In this document: positions 9,339-14,491 of the stretch, one piece after another
Position numbering within the stretch: the first letter of the stretch is position 1
Layout: each line of letters opens with the position of its first letter
Notes under the pieces: generated by a model
Database searches by the model: none
What the model saw: only the letters and a program-made list of their open reading frames with translations
Told to the model about the DNA's origin: nothing
Virus record (IMG/VR): IMGVR_UViG_3300030098_001332
Coordinates: 1 to 34,815 of that record
From: a virus
Reading direction: 5' to 3' (one strand)
DNA: 34,815 bases
Made by a program: the position numbers and the translations under genes

Positions 9339-9704
9339 TTATTTTGACAATATGTTATCGAATTCTTTTACTGCCTGACGACACATTCTAAAAATTTGGC
9401 TAAATTGTGGGTCATTATCACCCTTGTCTAACTCTTTCACTATGCCATCACGCAATCTTTCCATACGTTCACGTTCAAAAGGCGTTAATTTAGCAAATTC
9501 TTCCTTGCCTAACTCCTTTTCAATTAAATATTTCATCGCATACTCCATAACTAACGATACTTTTGTGCTTCCAGACTCATAGAACCTAAACATACGAGGC
9601 GAGATACCTATTTTCTCTCCCATTTTTGCCTGTGTCAAGCCAAGTTTCTTGCGAATTCCACGTAAATCTGTAGGTTTCCACTTGCTGTGTTTAACTCTCT
9701 CCAT
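9339..9704 (-). CDS. XRE/Cro-type helix-turn-helix regulator
   Basis: The product is 121 residues. The segment from about residue 13 to 50 is a clear Cro/C1-type helix-turn-helix: RKKLGLTQAKMGEKIG is helix 1-2 and ISPRMFRFYESGSTKVS is the recognition helix region. The C-terminal half is a charged helical part (ELGKEEFAKLTPFERERMERL and on) suited to dimerisation or contact with the partner protein. It overlaps the upstream 79-residue gene by 14 bases, so the two are co-translated from the promoter at about 9960-9991. That promoter carries a dyad, so autoregulation is plausible. It is the best repressor candidate in this half of the window. It could also be the regulatory half of a toxin-antitoxin-like pair. 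Confidence 0.8.
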   Translation of the reverse strand: MERVKHSKWKPTDLRGIRKKLGLTQAKMGEKIGISPRMFRFYESGSTKVSLVMEYAMKYLIEKELGKEEFAKLTPFERERMERLRDGIVKELDKGDNDPQFSQIFRMCRQAVKEFDNILSK

Positions 9705-9930
9705 CTTGTACCTCTACTAACAGTCCTGATGACAGTAAATCCTCAACAAGAGCCTCTTTTGAGTTGTATCTGAAGCTTTTACCTGACCACATGTTTGCAT
9801 ATTTAGCTGTTTTTCTTAAAAATTCTTTATCGTTCTGTGTCTCAGACCAAGAATCCTTACGCATAAAGTCAATCACACCCATTGCATCCTCAGCTTCAAA
9901 CACTTTTTCTTCTAGTTTGAACTTTTTCAT
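9691..9930 (-). CDS. Small partner gene of the XRE regulator, unknown function
   Basis: This 79-residue protein is acidic and helical, with a Trp-containing centre (MRKDSWSETQNDKEF near 24-38, KYANMWSGKSFRYNS near 44-58). I recognise no family. The start is supported by GAAAGTGAGG about 7 bases upstream, a leader shared by many genes here. It is first in a two-gene unit with the XRE regulator. It could be an anti-repressor, co-repressor or toxin, and nothing in the sequence decides which. Confidence 0.6.
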   Translation of the reverse strand: MKKFKLEEKVFEAEDAMGVIDFMRKDSWSETQNDKEFLRKTAKYANMWSGKSFRYNSKEALVEDLLSSGLLVEVQDGES

Positions 9931-9959
9931 AGTTTACCTCACTTTCTTTTTGTTTCTAT

Positions 9960-9991
9960 ATTATATATAGGTAATTTTTGCCTAAAATCAA
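9960..9991 (-). promoter_or_regulatory. Promoter with spacer operator for the 9930-9339 unit
   Basis: Read on the minus strand, a TTGATT -35 box (9991-9986) is followed by TATATA/TATAAT -10 choices at 9969-9960. The spacer is filled by the dyad AGGCAAAAATTACCT (9983-9969). The same arrangement occurs at 11.5, 12.35 and 16.05 kb. Confidence 0.6.
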
Positions 9992-10017
9992 TGTAAAATT
10001 TTTTTAAAAAATTTTTC

Positions 10018-10188
10018 TGGGCGTTTGTCTAAAACTTGCCTCGCGAGGCTTGCCCGAGCGAGGTGCCCCCGAAGGGGGCTCTACCGGCGAGCGTAGCGAG
10101 CCGATCCGACCGATGATACAGTAGGGTACCTGTCCGATTGAAGCCCGTCAGTTGGGTCAAAATCCCGATCCCGTCCGCAGGACGGAAT
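10018..10188. ncRNA. GC-rich hairpin cluster, candidate structured RNA
   Basis: This 170-base stretch is far richer in G+C than the rest of the window and has no open reading frame of note. It holds a series of short stems: GCCT-CGCG-AGGC at 10039-10050, GCCCCCGAAGGGGGC at 10065-10079 (a C-UUCG-G tetraloop if read on the minus strand), the imperfect CGGC...GCCG at 10084-10102, a small GGGTCAAAATCCC stem near 10154-10166, and CCGTCCGCAGGACGG at 10171-10185. On the plus strand it would end in the perfect terminator at 10189-10219. On the minus strand that same terminator would cut it off from the amidoligase transcript. Strand and function are undecided. Confidence 0.45.
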
Positions 10189-10219
10189 AAAAAAAGCCCT
10201 CCGTAGGAGGGCTTTTTTT
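10189..10219. terminator. Bidirectional intrinsic terminator
   Basis: A perfect 8-bp stem, AGCCCTCC-gta-GGAGGGCT (10195-10213), is flanked by an A-run on the left and a T-run on the right, so it can stop transcription from either side. It follows the amidoligase gene on the minus strand and follows the GC-rich hairpin cluster on the plus strand. Confidence 0.85.
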
Positions 10220-10223
10220 CTCT

Positions 10224-10250
10224 AACTAGCCCACGAAGTGGGCTAGTTTT
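10224..10250. terminator. Second terminator hairpin after the amidoligase
   Basis: A perfect 11-bp stem, AACTAGCCCAC-gaa-GTGGGCTAGTT, is followed by more T on the plus side. It lies just beyond the amidoligase stop and makes a tandem terminator with the 10189-10219 hairpin. Confidence 0.7.
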
Positions 10251-10265
10251 AAAGAGGCTGAGAGG

Positions 10266-11432
10266 CTATTGAAATCTCTCTGCTCTGCTGTGAAAGTAAT
10301 CGTATAAATCATCGTCAATACCGTACCAAATAGACGGGTTGCCTGCTCTATTGTCAGGTATTATAGCAACAGTATTAGAACCAGTTCTAAAAGTTTTTAA
10401 AATCTTATAACTTGCGAACTCATCGCCGCTACCATAGGACCTGCCGTTAGCTTGTTGTGTACTTGTGACAATTGAACCGTCACCAAATCTAGACCTCATC
10501 TCAGAGATACGTCCTGCAATATTTGATCTTGTTGTACCTGTTGCCAACATCAAATCTTGAACTGTTGCACCATTCTCTGATCTGCATAAACTCCAAATCT
10601 CTGCAAGCCTTGTTCCAATTCTATAAGGCTGGTCTGGTGTCGTGCTCTCTGTAATGTCATTTTGATATTGTAAAAAATGCCTGTCTGTAGTTCTGTAAAG
10701 ATTGGTAATTAATTTAACCCAATTTAAAATCTTTACTGCTTCAATTGAACCAGAGTTCTGTCTGAATTCAATTGTCTTTTTGCCATTCCAAGAATTTTCA
10801 TAATTAACTGCATTAAACTTGCCGCCAATAACTCTGTTTAATTGTTCAAGTGTATTTGCGTGGTTCCATTCACTTGAATTAACTTTACTGTCTATTGGTC
10901 TACAGTAAGTATTATTGGTTCTGCTATTAGGTAAAATCTTGTTAAAGATTTGTTGGTTTAAACCATAACGATAACCAACAGCCTTAGCTAATTGAAATGG
11001 CATCACGTCTGTTTTGTTATCAGAGTAAAAACGATTGCTAACACGTATAGCATTAATCTGCATTTGATTAAAATCATTAACACTCTGTTTTGTAGTGTCT
11101 AGCCATTCCATACCAAAATGAACGTGCCCGCCACATTTAACTGTGATCTTTGCATTGATACTTTCAAGTGCACTTTGAATTGTTTGTAAGTAATGCGATA
11201 AATTGCAATTGCCTAAATCATCGTATGCCATTGGCGGCAGTATTACCTCAAATACTGTTTCGGCACTAGTCGTGCCATCACGTTTTACAGTGCACCAATC
11301 AATTGAATTGTTGATATCCCAATTTTCAAGTGCATCTTTGATCTTGCGTATACCTTCGCTTTCACTGTTGCAATTCCTAAGTGTGGTTTCAATTTCAATT
11401 CCTATTATAGGACTAGAATTTTGTGTAAACAT
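10266..11432 (-). CDS. Amidoligase (GS-like COOH-NH2 ligase) with C-terminal winged-helix-like region
   Basis: This 388-residue protein is predicted to form amide or isopeptide bonds between an amine and a carboxylate using ATP. The glutamine-synthetase-like amidoligase fold is shown by GIEIE at 11-15, EVILPP at 62-67, CGGHVHFG at 100-107 (metal-binding histidines) and KKTIEFRQNSGS at 218-229 (the conserved Glu and Arg near the end of the domain). Residues about 276-325 (IWSLCRSENGATVQDLM..TTRSNIAGRISEMR) look like a winged helix-turn-helix appended to the enzyme. It is a single-gene transcription unit with its own promoter at 11477-11505 and tandem terminators. The neighbouring unit encodes a gamma-glutamylcyclotransferase-like protein, a known genomic partner of this family. 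The substrate is unknown: peptide, virion protein or cell-wall peptide are options. Confidence 0.85.
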   Translation of the reverse strand: MFTQNSSPIIGIEIETTLRNCNSESEGIRKIKDALENWDINNSIDWCTVKRDGTTSAETVFEVILPPMAYDDLGNCNLSHYLQTIQSALESINAKITVKCGGHVHFGMEWLDTTKQSVNDFNQMQINAIRVSNRFYSDNKTDVMPFQLAKAVGYRYGLNQQIFNKILPNSRTNNTYCRPIDSKVNSSEWNHANTLEQLNRVIGGKFNAVNYENSWNGKKTIEFRQNSGSIEAVKILNWVKLITNLYRTTDRHFLQYQNDITESTTPDQPYRIGTRLAEIWSLCRSENGATVQDLMLATGTTRSNIAGRISEMRSRFGDGSIVTSTQQANGRSYGSGDEFASYKILKTFRTGSNTVAIIPDNRAGNPSIWYGIDDDLYDYFHSRAERFQ

Positions 11433-11476
11433 TTTTGCCTCGCTTTCGTGTTTGTTGTTTAAAATGTTATATATAA

Positions 11477-11505
11477 TATATAGTCATTTATTACCTATAT
11501 TTCAA
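11477..11505 (-). promoter_or_regulatory. Promoter for the amidoligase gene
   Basis: On the minus strand TTGAAA (11505-11500), a 17-base spacer and TATATA (11482-11477) form a near-consensus promoter. The spacer carries a degraded form of the AGGNAA-N3-TTNCCT dyad (AGGTAATAAATGACT, 11496-11482), with one good half. Confidence 0.7.
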
Positions 11506-11539
11506 GTAAAACATTGATTTTTTTAAAGTTTTTTTAATA

Positions 11540-11568
11540 AAAATTGCTGTCTTTCAGACAGCAATTTT
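11540..11568. terminator. Intrinsic terminator, perfect 13-bp stem
   Basis: AAAATTGCTGTCT-ttc-AGACAGCAATTTT is a perfect stem with A and T tracts on its two sides, so it can act in both directions. It lies upstream of the amidoligase promoter and insulates it from the cyclotransferase unit. Confidence 0.75.
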
Positions 11569-11586
11569 CACGAACAATTGTTCGTG
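11569..11586. promoter_or_regulatory. 18-bp perfect palindrome with GAAC-N4-GTTC core
   Basis: CACGAACAATTGTTCGTG is fully self-complementary and lies in non-coding DNA. Its core CGAACAATTGTTCG recurs exactly at 12443-12456 and with one change (CGAACATTTGTTCG) at 29906-29919, and its half site is the dispersed CCGAACAA motif of this genome. It is a candidate binding site for a phage or host regulator; the core has the geometry of a Gram-positive-type LexA box. Confidence 0.55.
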
Positions 11587-11639
11587 TTTTAAAAAATTTA
11601 AAAATTTTTTAAATTTTTTTTTATATATATATAAAAAAA

Positions 11640-11660
11640 AAGGGTGGCGAAGCCACCCTT
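11640..11660 (-). terminator. Terminator of the cyclotransferase unit
   Basis: On the minus strand AAGGGTGGC-ttc-GCCACCCTT runs straight into a long T-tract (11639 downward), a textbook intrinsic terminator. A second hairpin, GGGGAAAATCCT/AAGGATTTTTCCC at 11663-11690, lies just before it. The 11591-11640 stretch is almost pure A/T. Confidence 0.85.
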
Positions 11661-11708
11661 CAGGGGAAAATCCTGACAAGGATTTTTCCCGATGAACTTA
11701 TTTCCCGA

Positions 11709-12182
11709 TCAAATTTTTACCCGATGAAAAGATCTGACCGAATTGTTTCTAGTCACATTATCAAATTGATTAGACTTGTAGTGCGACCAACCCAAAGCTT
11801 CATACAGATGATTCGTTTTAAGACCAAAGTCTTTGTACCCATCCAAGATGCTATTGAAGTAATGTGTGCTAGGGGAAGATACATCTTTCTGATTCATAGT
11901 GTATGTCATCATACCATTGACAGTGATCTTTCTGTACAGATGTGGAAAGCCTTCATAGATGTCTAATCTATCTTCACAATCTTTAGTAATCTCCCAAATA
12001 CCAACGGGTAGGAATACATCGTTACTCCTCGTTGGTTCAATGTCTGCCACACCTCTGAATACCAACCTCCAATTGGGAATATACTGTGCACCCAACTGTC
12101 TAGCATTTGGACATCTTTGTGCCATTTGGGTCAAATTAAGATTTGACCCATAAGCAAAATATAGTTTAGTTTTTTGTTTCAT
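11709..12182 (-). CDS. Gamma-glutamylcyclotransferase-like protein (GGCT/AIG2 fold)
   Basis: This 157-residue protein has the family signature FAYGSNLN at 9-16 (substrate-carboxylate loop) and DIYEGFPHLYRK at 74-85, where Glu77 matches the usual catalytic acid. GGCT enzymes release 5-oxoproline from gamma-glutamyl amines or peptides. Phage and bacterial members often sit beside GS-like amidoligases, as here (amidoligase at 11432-10266), suggesting that one makes and the other trims or recycles an isopeptide. The length is close to a single GGCT domain, and the last 30 residues are basic and Asn/Ser-rich. It overlaps the upstream 46-residue gene by 17 bases. AAAGTGAGG lies about 10 bases before the ATG. 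Confidence 0.85.
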   Translation of the reverse strand: MKQKTKLYFAYGSNLNLTQMAQRCPNARQLGAQYIPNWRLVFRGVADIEPTRSNDVFLPVGIWEITKDCEDRLDIYEGFPHLYRKITVNGMMTYTMNQKDVSSPSTHYFNSILDGYKDFGLKTNHLYEALGWSHYKSNQFDNVTRNNSVRSFHRVKI

Positions 12183-12306
12183 TTAGTTTCTTCCTCACTT
12201 TCTTTAATTTGTTATAATCAGTTTTAGCTAACATATCTAACGCAACTCTGTTTTTGAATTTGCTGATTGCGTTTCTATGCTTACGATTAATTGCTTTTAC
12301 ATACAT
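12166..12306 (-). CDS. Small basic protein (46 aa) ahead of the cyclotransferase
   Basis: A 46-codon frame begins at an ATG with a very good GGAGG seven bases upstream. The product is strongly basic and helical (AINRKHRNAISKFKNRVAL, then KLKKVRKKLNETKN at the end). It overlaps the start of the cyclotransferase gene, whose Shine-Dalgarno lies inside it, so translation is coupled. The family is unknown. Position right after a promoter with a spacer operator supports a real gene. Confidence 0.65.
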   Translation of the reverse strand: MYVKAINRKHRNAISKFKNRVALDMLAKTDYNKLKKVRKKLNETKN

Positions 12307-12337
12307 TGTATTACCTCCGTGTTTATTATGTATAATA

Positions 12338-12367
12338 TATATATAGGTAATTATTTCCTATTTTCAA
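12338..12367 (-). promoter_or_regulatory. Promoter with perfect spacer dyad for the 12306-11709 unit
   Basis: Minus-strand TTGAAA (12367-12362) and TATATA (12343-12338) are separated by 18 bases that contain AGGAAATAATTACCT (12359-12345), a clean copy of the AGGNAA-N3-TTNCCT dyad. The arrangement is the same as at 9960-9991 and 16039-16067. Confidence 0.7.
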
Positions 12368-12395
12368 GTAATGTGCAAGTTTTTTTTTATTTTTT

Positions 12396-12551
12396 TTACA
12401 ACTGCAAATCCAGTCGTAAGATCCTGACAGCTGGGCGTATTACGAACAATTGTTCGGGTTCAGGATCTGGAAGGTTGACAGCCAGATCCTTCAGGTATAT
12501 ATCTAAATCATTCTCATTGTTTCCTCCGAGAATAATATAAATTTTCCTCAC
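12396..12551 (-). CDS. Possible small gene without an ATG start (up to 51 aa)
   Basis: An open frame from a GTG at 12551 to TAA gives a product with normal protein-like composition: YIILGGNNENDLDIYLKDL, then PDPEPEQLFVIRP, ending LRLDLQL. The frame has no ATG. A strong GGAGG-AAACA-ATG sits inside it, but in another frame that stops after four codons (M-R-M-I), so the start may be non-standard (GTG or ATT), or there may be a frameshift or sequence error. AAGTGAGGAA, resembling the shared leader, overlaps the GTG. The perfect palindrome CGAACAATTGTTCG (12443-12456) is inside it, read as PEQLFV. Confidence 0.4.
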   Translation of the reverse strand: MRKIYIILGGNNENDLDIYLKDLAVNLPDPEPEQLFVIRPAVRILRLDLQL

Positions 12552-12553
12552 TT

Positions 12554-12582
12554 AGCCCGATCTCAGGATCGGGCTTCTTTTT
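12554..12582. terminator. Hairpin, terminator-like on the plus strand
   Basis: AGCCCGATC-tcag-GATCGGGCT is a perfect 9-bp stem followed on the plus side by TTCTTTTTT. On the minus strand, where the genes are read, there is no T-run, so it may serve there as a leader or processing hairpin between terS and the small gene at 12551. The 12583-12673 stretch after it has further short dyads (CCGAA/TTCGG at 12585-12600, TCACGG/CCGTGA around 12608-12667) and no gene. Confidence 0.5.
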
Positions 12583-12673
12583 TCCCGAACAATTATTCGG
12601 ATGTCTTCACGGAAACTGGTGCCCGATCTGGGAATCTCCCGATCAGGGTGAGCGTTTACCCCCCGTGACGGTG

Positions 12674-13210
12674 TTATTTCCCAGAATCTCCCACTTGTTC
12701 GCTATTTTCGACTATCTGAACCCGAACATCTTTATCTGGCGTTACGTTACGCATCCTTCCAACGGCTATATTTTTAAATTCTTCCAGTTTTTCAATGATT
12801 TGCTCTCTGCTGAGAGAGTTCATATCTTCGTGCATCACGTGTTGTTTGTTAACCAGTAGTCCTGTCGCCTTTAATCTGAGCTCCTCTGCACGTATTGCCT
12901 CCCCGATCTTGCCATTATCCCAAGCTTCGTTACGCATCTTTAATAAATCCCGAACAGATTTCTCAACAGTCACCCCGAACTTGGCGTTAGCCTCCATACG
13001 CATCTCCTGATACCGTTCCTGTACTACAGGGTTACGTAAAAGCCGAACAGCATCAACCGTTGGGTTACTGTATCCAGCTTCTCGTGCTGAAGCAGTTTGT
13101 GTCATATCCCGATACATAAAGTTATCTAAAAACTTCTGTTGTTTTGCAGTAAGTCTTTTCCAACCTGCCTTGCTTTGTTCTTTCGTTAATGTTTCGCCTA
13201 CCTTACTCAT
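12674..13210 (-). CDS. terS: Terminase small subunit
   Basis: This 178-residue protein opens with the typical small-terminase DNA-recognition module: LTAKQQKFLDNFMYRDMTQ at 20-38, then TASAREAGYSNPTVDAVRLL and NPVVQERYQE, matching Terminase_2-type proteins (helix-turn-helix, Ala/Gly-rich turn, RxxxNPxVxxR). The middle (EKSVRDLLKMRNEAWDNGKI and on) is the helical oligomerisation part. The start overlaps the previous stop (TAATG). It would bind the packaging start site; a strongly palindromic region lies just upstream (13406-13634). It is unusual in being about 5.6 kb away from terL, with the accessory block in between. Confidence 0.9.
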   Translation of the reverse strand: MSKVGETLTKEQSKAGWKRLTAKQQKFLDNFMYRDMTQTASAREAGYSNPTVDAVRLLRNPVVQERYQEMRMEANAKFGVTVEKSVRDLLKMRNEAWDNGKIGEAIRAEELRLKATGLLVNKQHVMHEDMNSLSREQIIEKLEEFKNIAVGRMRNVTPDKDVRVQIVENSEQVGDSGK

Positions 13211-13338
13211 TATCTTTCCTTTGCTAATTGCTTGTTAAACCTTCTATCTCTTGCCTTCGATTGTTTCTTCTGCTCCTTCTCCCAACCTCTTGACGTTGAA
13301 TGTGTCTTATCTCTTTTAACTTTATATGTGCTACTCAT
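13210..13338 (-). CDS. Small highly basic protein (42 aa)
   Basis: The frame encodes a Lys/Arg-rich peptide (KVKRDKTHSTSRGWEKEQKK, then QSKARDRRFNKQLAKER). Its stop overlaps the terS start (TAATG), and it begins inside the end of the preceding frame, so it tiles into the operon. GGGAGGAACATTTACACT lies before the ATG but at long spacing. The family is unknown; nucleic-acid binding is only suggested by charge. Confidence 0.55.
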   Translation of the reverse strand: MSSTYKVKRDKTHSTSRGWEKEQKKQSKARDRRFNKQLAKER

Positions 13339-13654
13339 AGTGTAAATGTTCCTCCCTCGTAATCATCAACTCCGAACAATTTATCGTGTTGGACGCTAAA
13401 AAAAATATAGGGGGAGGTGGTGGGTTACTTACCACCCCCCTATACCCCCTATAGGGGGTAAGTCTCGGTAAGTTGGTAAGTAGCAATAAAATCAATGACT
13501 TAGCATCCATAATTAACTTACCATAATAGCCTGTAACCACCGTAACCACTTCCCGATTAATCCAATAAAAACAAATACTTAACAAGTTACCGACCAATTT
13601 ACTTACCACCGTAACTTCGTAACCCGTAACCTGTTGTTCACGTTTCGTGCTCAT
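13331..13654 (-). CDS. Uncertain 107-codon frame running through a palindromic region
   Basis: From an ATG at 13654 the frame stays open for 107 codons and fits the tight tiling of the operon (overlap of 17 bases with the gene before, 8 with the gene after). However, the product looks repeat-driven (VTVVS, VTVVTGYY, TPYRGYRGVV, five prolines in a row) because it follows short DNA repeats and a G/C palindrome. It may be a real but divergent gene, or the frame may be open by chance over a cis-acting region. Confidence 0.3.
   Translation of the reverse strand: MSTKREQQVTGYEVTVVSKLVGNLLSICFYWINREVVTVVTGYYGKLIMDAKSLILLLLTNLPRLTPYRGYRGVVSNPPPPPIFFLASNTINCSELMITREEHLHYE
13406..13634. repeat. Palindromes and GTAAC repeats upstream of terS, candidate packaging or origin site
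   Basis: Bases 13406-13444 form a hairpin with TATA/GGGG/GGTGG arms pairing to CCACC/CCCC/TATA around an 11-base loop. TACCCCCTATAGGGGGTA (13443-13460) is a perfect 18-bp palindrome. From about 13535 to 13634 the heptamer-like CCGTAAC/GTAACC recurs at least six times with TTACCACC variants. This combination just ahead of terS is what a pac or cos region or an iteron origin could look like; which of these is undecided. Confidence 0.5.
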
Positions 13655-13829
13655 TTTCACCCATTTCATAACTACAATCAACGCATAAATATGTCTTATC
13701 TTTATACGTGATAAACCAATCATCCTCTTTTAATTTATTACACTCTGGACAACGCAGTTTTTGTGCAAACAAAAGCTCTTTTTGTAGCTTCTTGTTCTTC
13801 CCGATAGGGAATAATATTACTTCACCCAT
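13638..13829 (-). CDS. Four-cysteine zinc-ribbon-like small protein (63 aa)
   Basis: The product has CPEC at 27-30 and CVDC at 49-52, a typical zinc-knuckle pair, with a Lys-rich helix before it and an acidic tail. The chosen ATG lies 1 base after the stop of the SleB-type gene (TAGTATG) with GGGAG about 7 bases upstream. A longer frame upstream of this ATG only shadows the SleB-type gene in another frame. The function is unknown; DNA, RNA or protein binding is possible. Confidence 0.6.
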   Translation of the reverse strand: MGEVILFPIGKNKKLQKELLFAQKLRCPECNKLKEDDWFITYKDKTYLCVDCSYEMGENEHET

Positions 13830-13830
13830 A

Positions 13831-14265
13831 CTAGTGCTCCCATCTATAAAAACAATGTGTATCAATACACACTGTTTGTGTAAAAGCATTAGCCCAATAA
13901 GGGCTAACATAGTCAGCATGATAATGTGTCGAACCATCGGTAACGTCAATACTAATTTGTTCATTTAGAACAACCCAAGCTATTGCCTCAGCCCAATCAT
14001 AAGCTTTGACATCATCAATTACTTCTGGTTTGCCATCACAATAAAAACTAAACGCACACTTATCCCGAACAATTTTTCGACTATCCCAAGAATATCGTAA
14101 GCCGTCAGTAACAACTTCGCACACTGTATTCGGAAATCTTTGATCATTAACCCGGTTATTTATAACTTGAGCCACTGCCAGCTGTGCCACTATAGGCTCA
14201 GACCTAGCCTCAAAGTATATAGCATAGCTCATGCAAACCAAAGCTGTTGCTGTCTCCAACATCAT
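13831..14265 (-). CDS. Cell-wall hydrolase, SleB type (Hydrolase_2)
   Basis: This 144-residue protein matches the SleB/CwlJ hydrolase domain, which cuts peptidoglycan. It has YFEARSEPIVAQLAVAQVIN at 17-36 (catalytic Glu in the FEAR block), NRV, FPNTVCEVV near 44-52, AFSFYCDGKP near 71-80, and GSTHYHADYVSPYWA near 111-125. The N-terminus (METATALVCMSYAIY) is hydrophobic but belongs to the domain rather than to a clear signal peptide. It overlaps the preceding gene by 4 bases (ATGA). The genome also has a T4-type lysozyme 12 kb away, so this one may serve in virion entry or as a second lysis factor. Confidence 0.8.
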   Translation of the reverse strand: MMLETATALVCMSYAIYFEARSEPIVAQLAVAQVINNRVNDQRFPNTVCEVVTDGLRYSWDSRKIVRDKCAFSFYCDGKPEVIDDVKAYDWAEAIAWVVLNEQISIDVTDGSTHYHADYVSPYWANAFTQTVCIDTHCFYRWEH

Positions 14266-14462
14266 TGTTTCTTCACATAAATAATTCTTCTTGCTTGTGA
14301 TTCGGTAATTTTAAAATGTTCTGCCAAGTCCTGTAACCCGAACTTTTTATCGACATTTATTTTTTTGTGAACTCCCGATTCTTCGGTATGTTTAAATTTT
14401 CCTTTGTTATCTTCCCAATAACTTTTAACTTGTTTTATAAATTCATCGCTAAACTTTGTCAT
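14262..14462 (-). CDS. Small helix-turn-helix-like protein (66 aa)
   Basis: The product is basic and ends in a segment that reads like a compact HTH (KKFGLQDLAEHFKITESQAR, then RIIYVKKQ), preceded by a Lys-rich helix. The start has GGAGTAG nine bases before ATG. It heads the operon leading to SleB, terS and beyond, and lies beside one of the two duplicated small-RNA elements (14492-14553). A regulator role is inferred. Confidence 0.6.
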   Translation of the reverse strand: MTKFSDEFIKQVKSYWEDNKGKFKHTEESGVHKKINVDKKFGLQDLAEHFKITESQARRIIYVKKQ

Positions 14463-14484
14463 CTATTTCTACTCCGATTATTAA
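14456..14484 (+). promoter_or_regulatory. Plus-strand promoter of small RNA copy 1
   Basis: TTGTCA (14456-14461), a 17-base spacer and TATTAA (14479-14484) lie 7 bases before the first G of the conserved element at 14492. Confidence 0.5.
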
Positions 14485-14491
14485 AAATATA

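Noticed and set aside
10130-10190. tRNA-like T-arm (GGGTCAAAATCCC) inside the GC-rich island
   Set aside because: No matching acceptor stem, D-arm or anticodon arm could be built on either strand.
11571-11584. Calling the GAAC-N4-GTTC palindrome a host LexA box
   Set aside because: The geometry fits Gram-positive LexA, but the genome's gene content points to a Gram-negative marine host whose LexA sites differ; binding protein left open.
13830-13964. N-terminal extension of the 63-residue zinc protein to 108 residues
   Set aside because: The extension overlaps the well-supported SleB-type gene in another frame; the ATG at 13829 has a ribosome site right after that stop.
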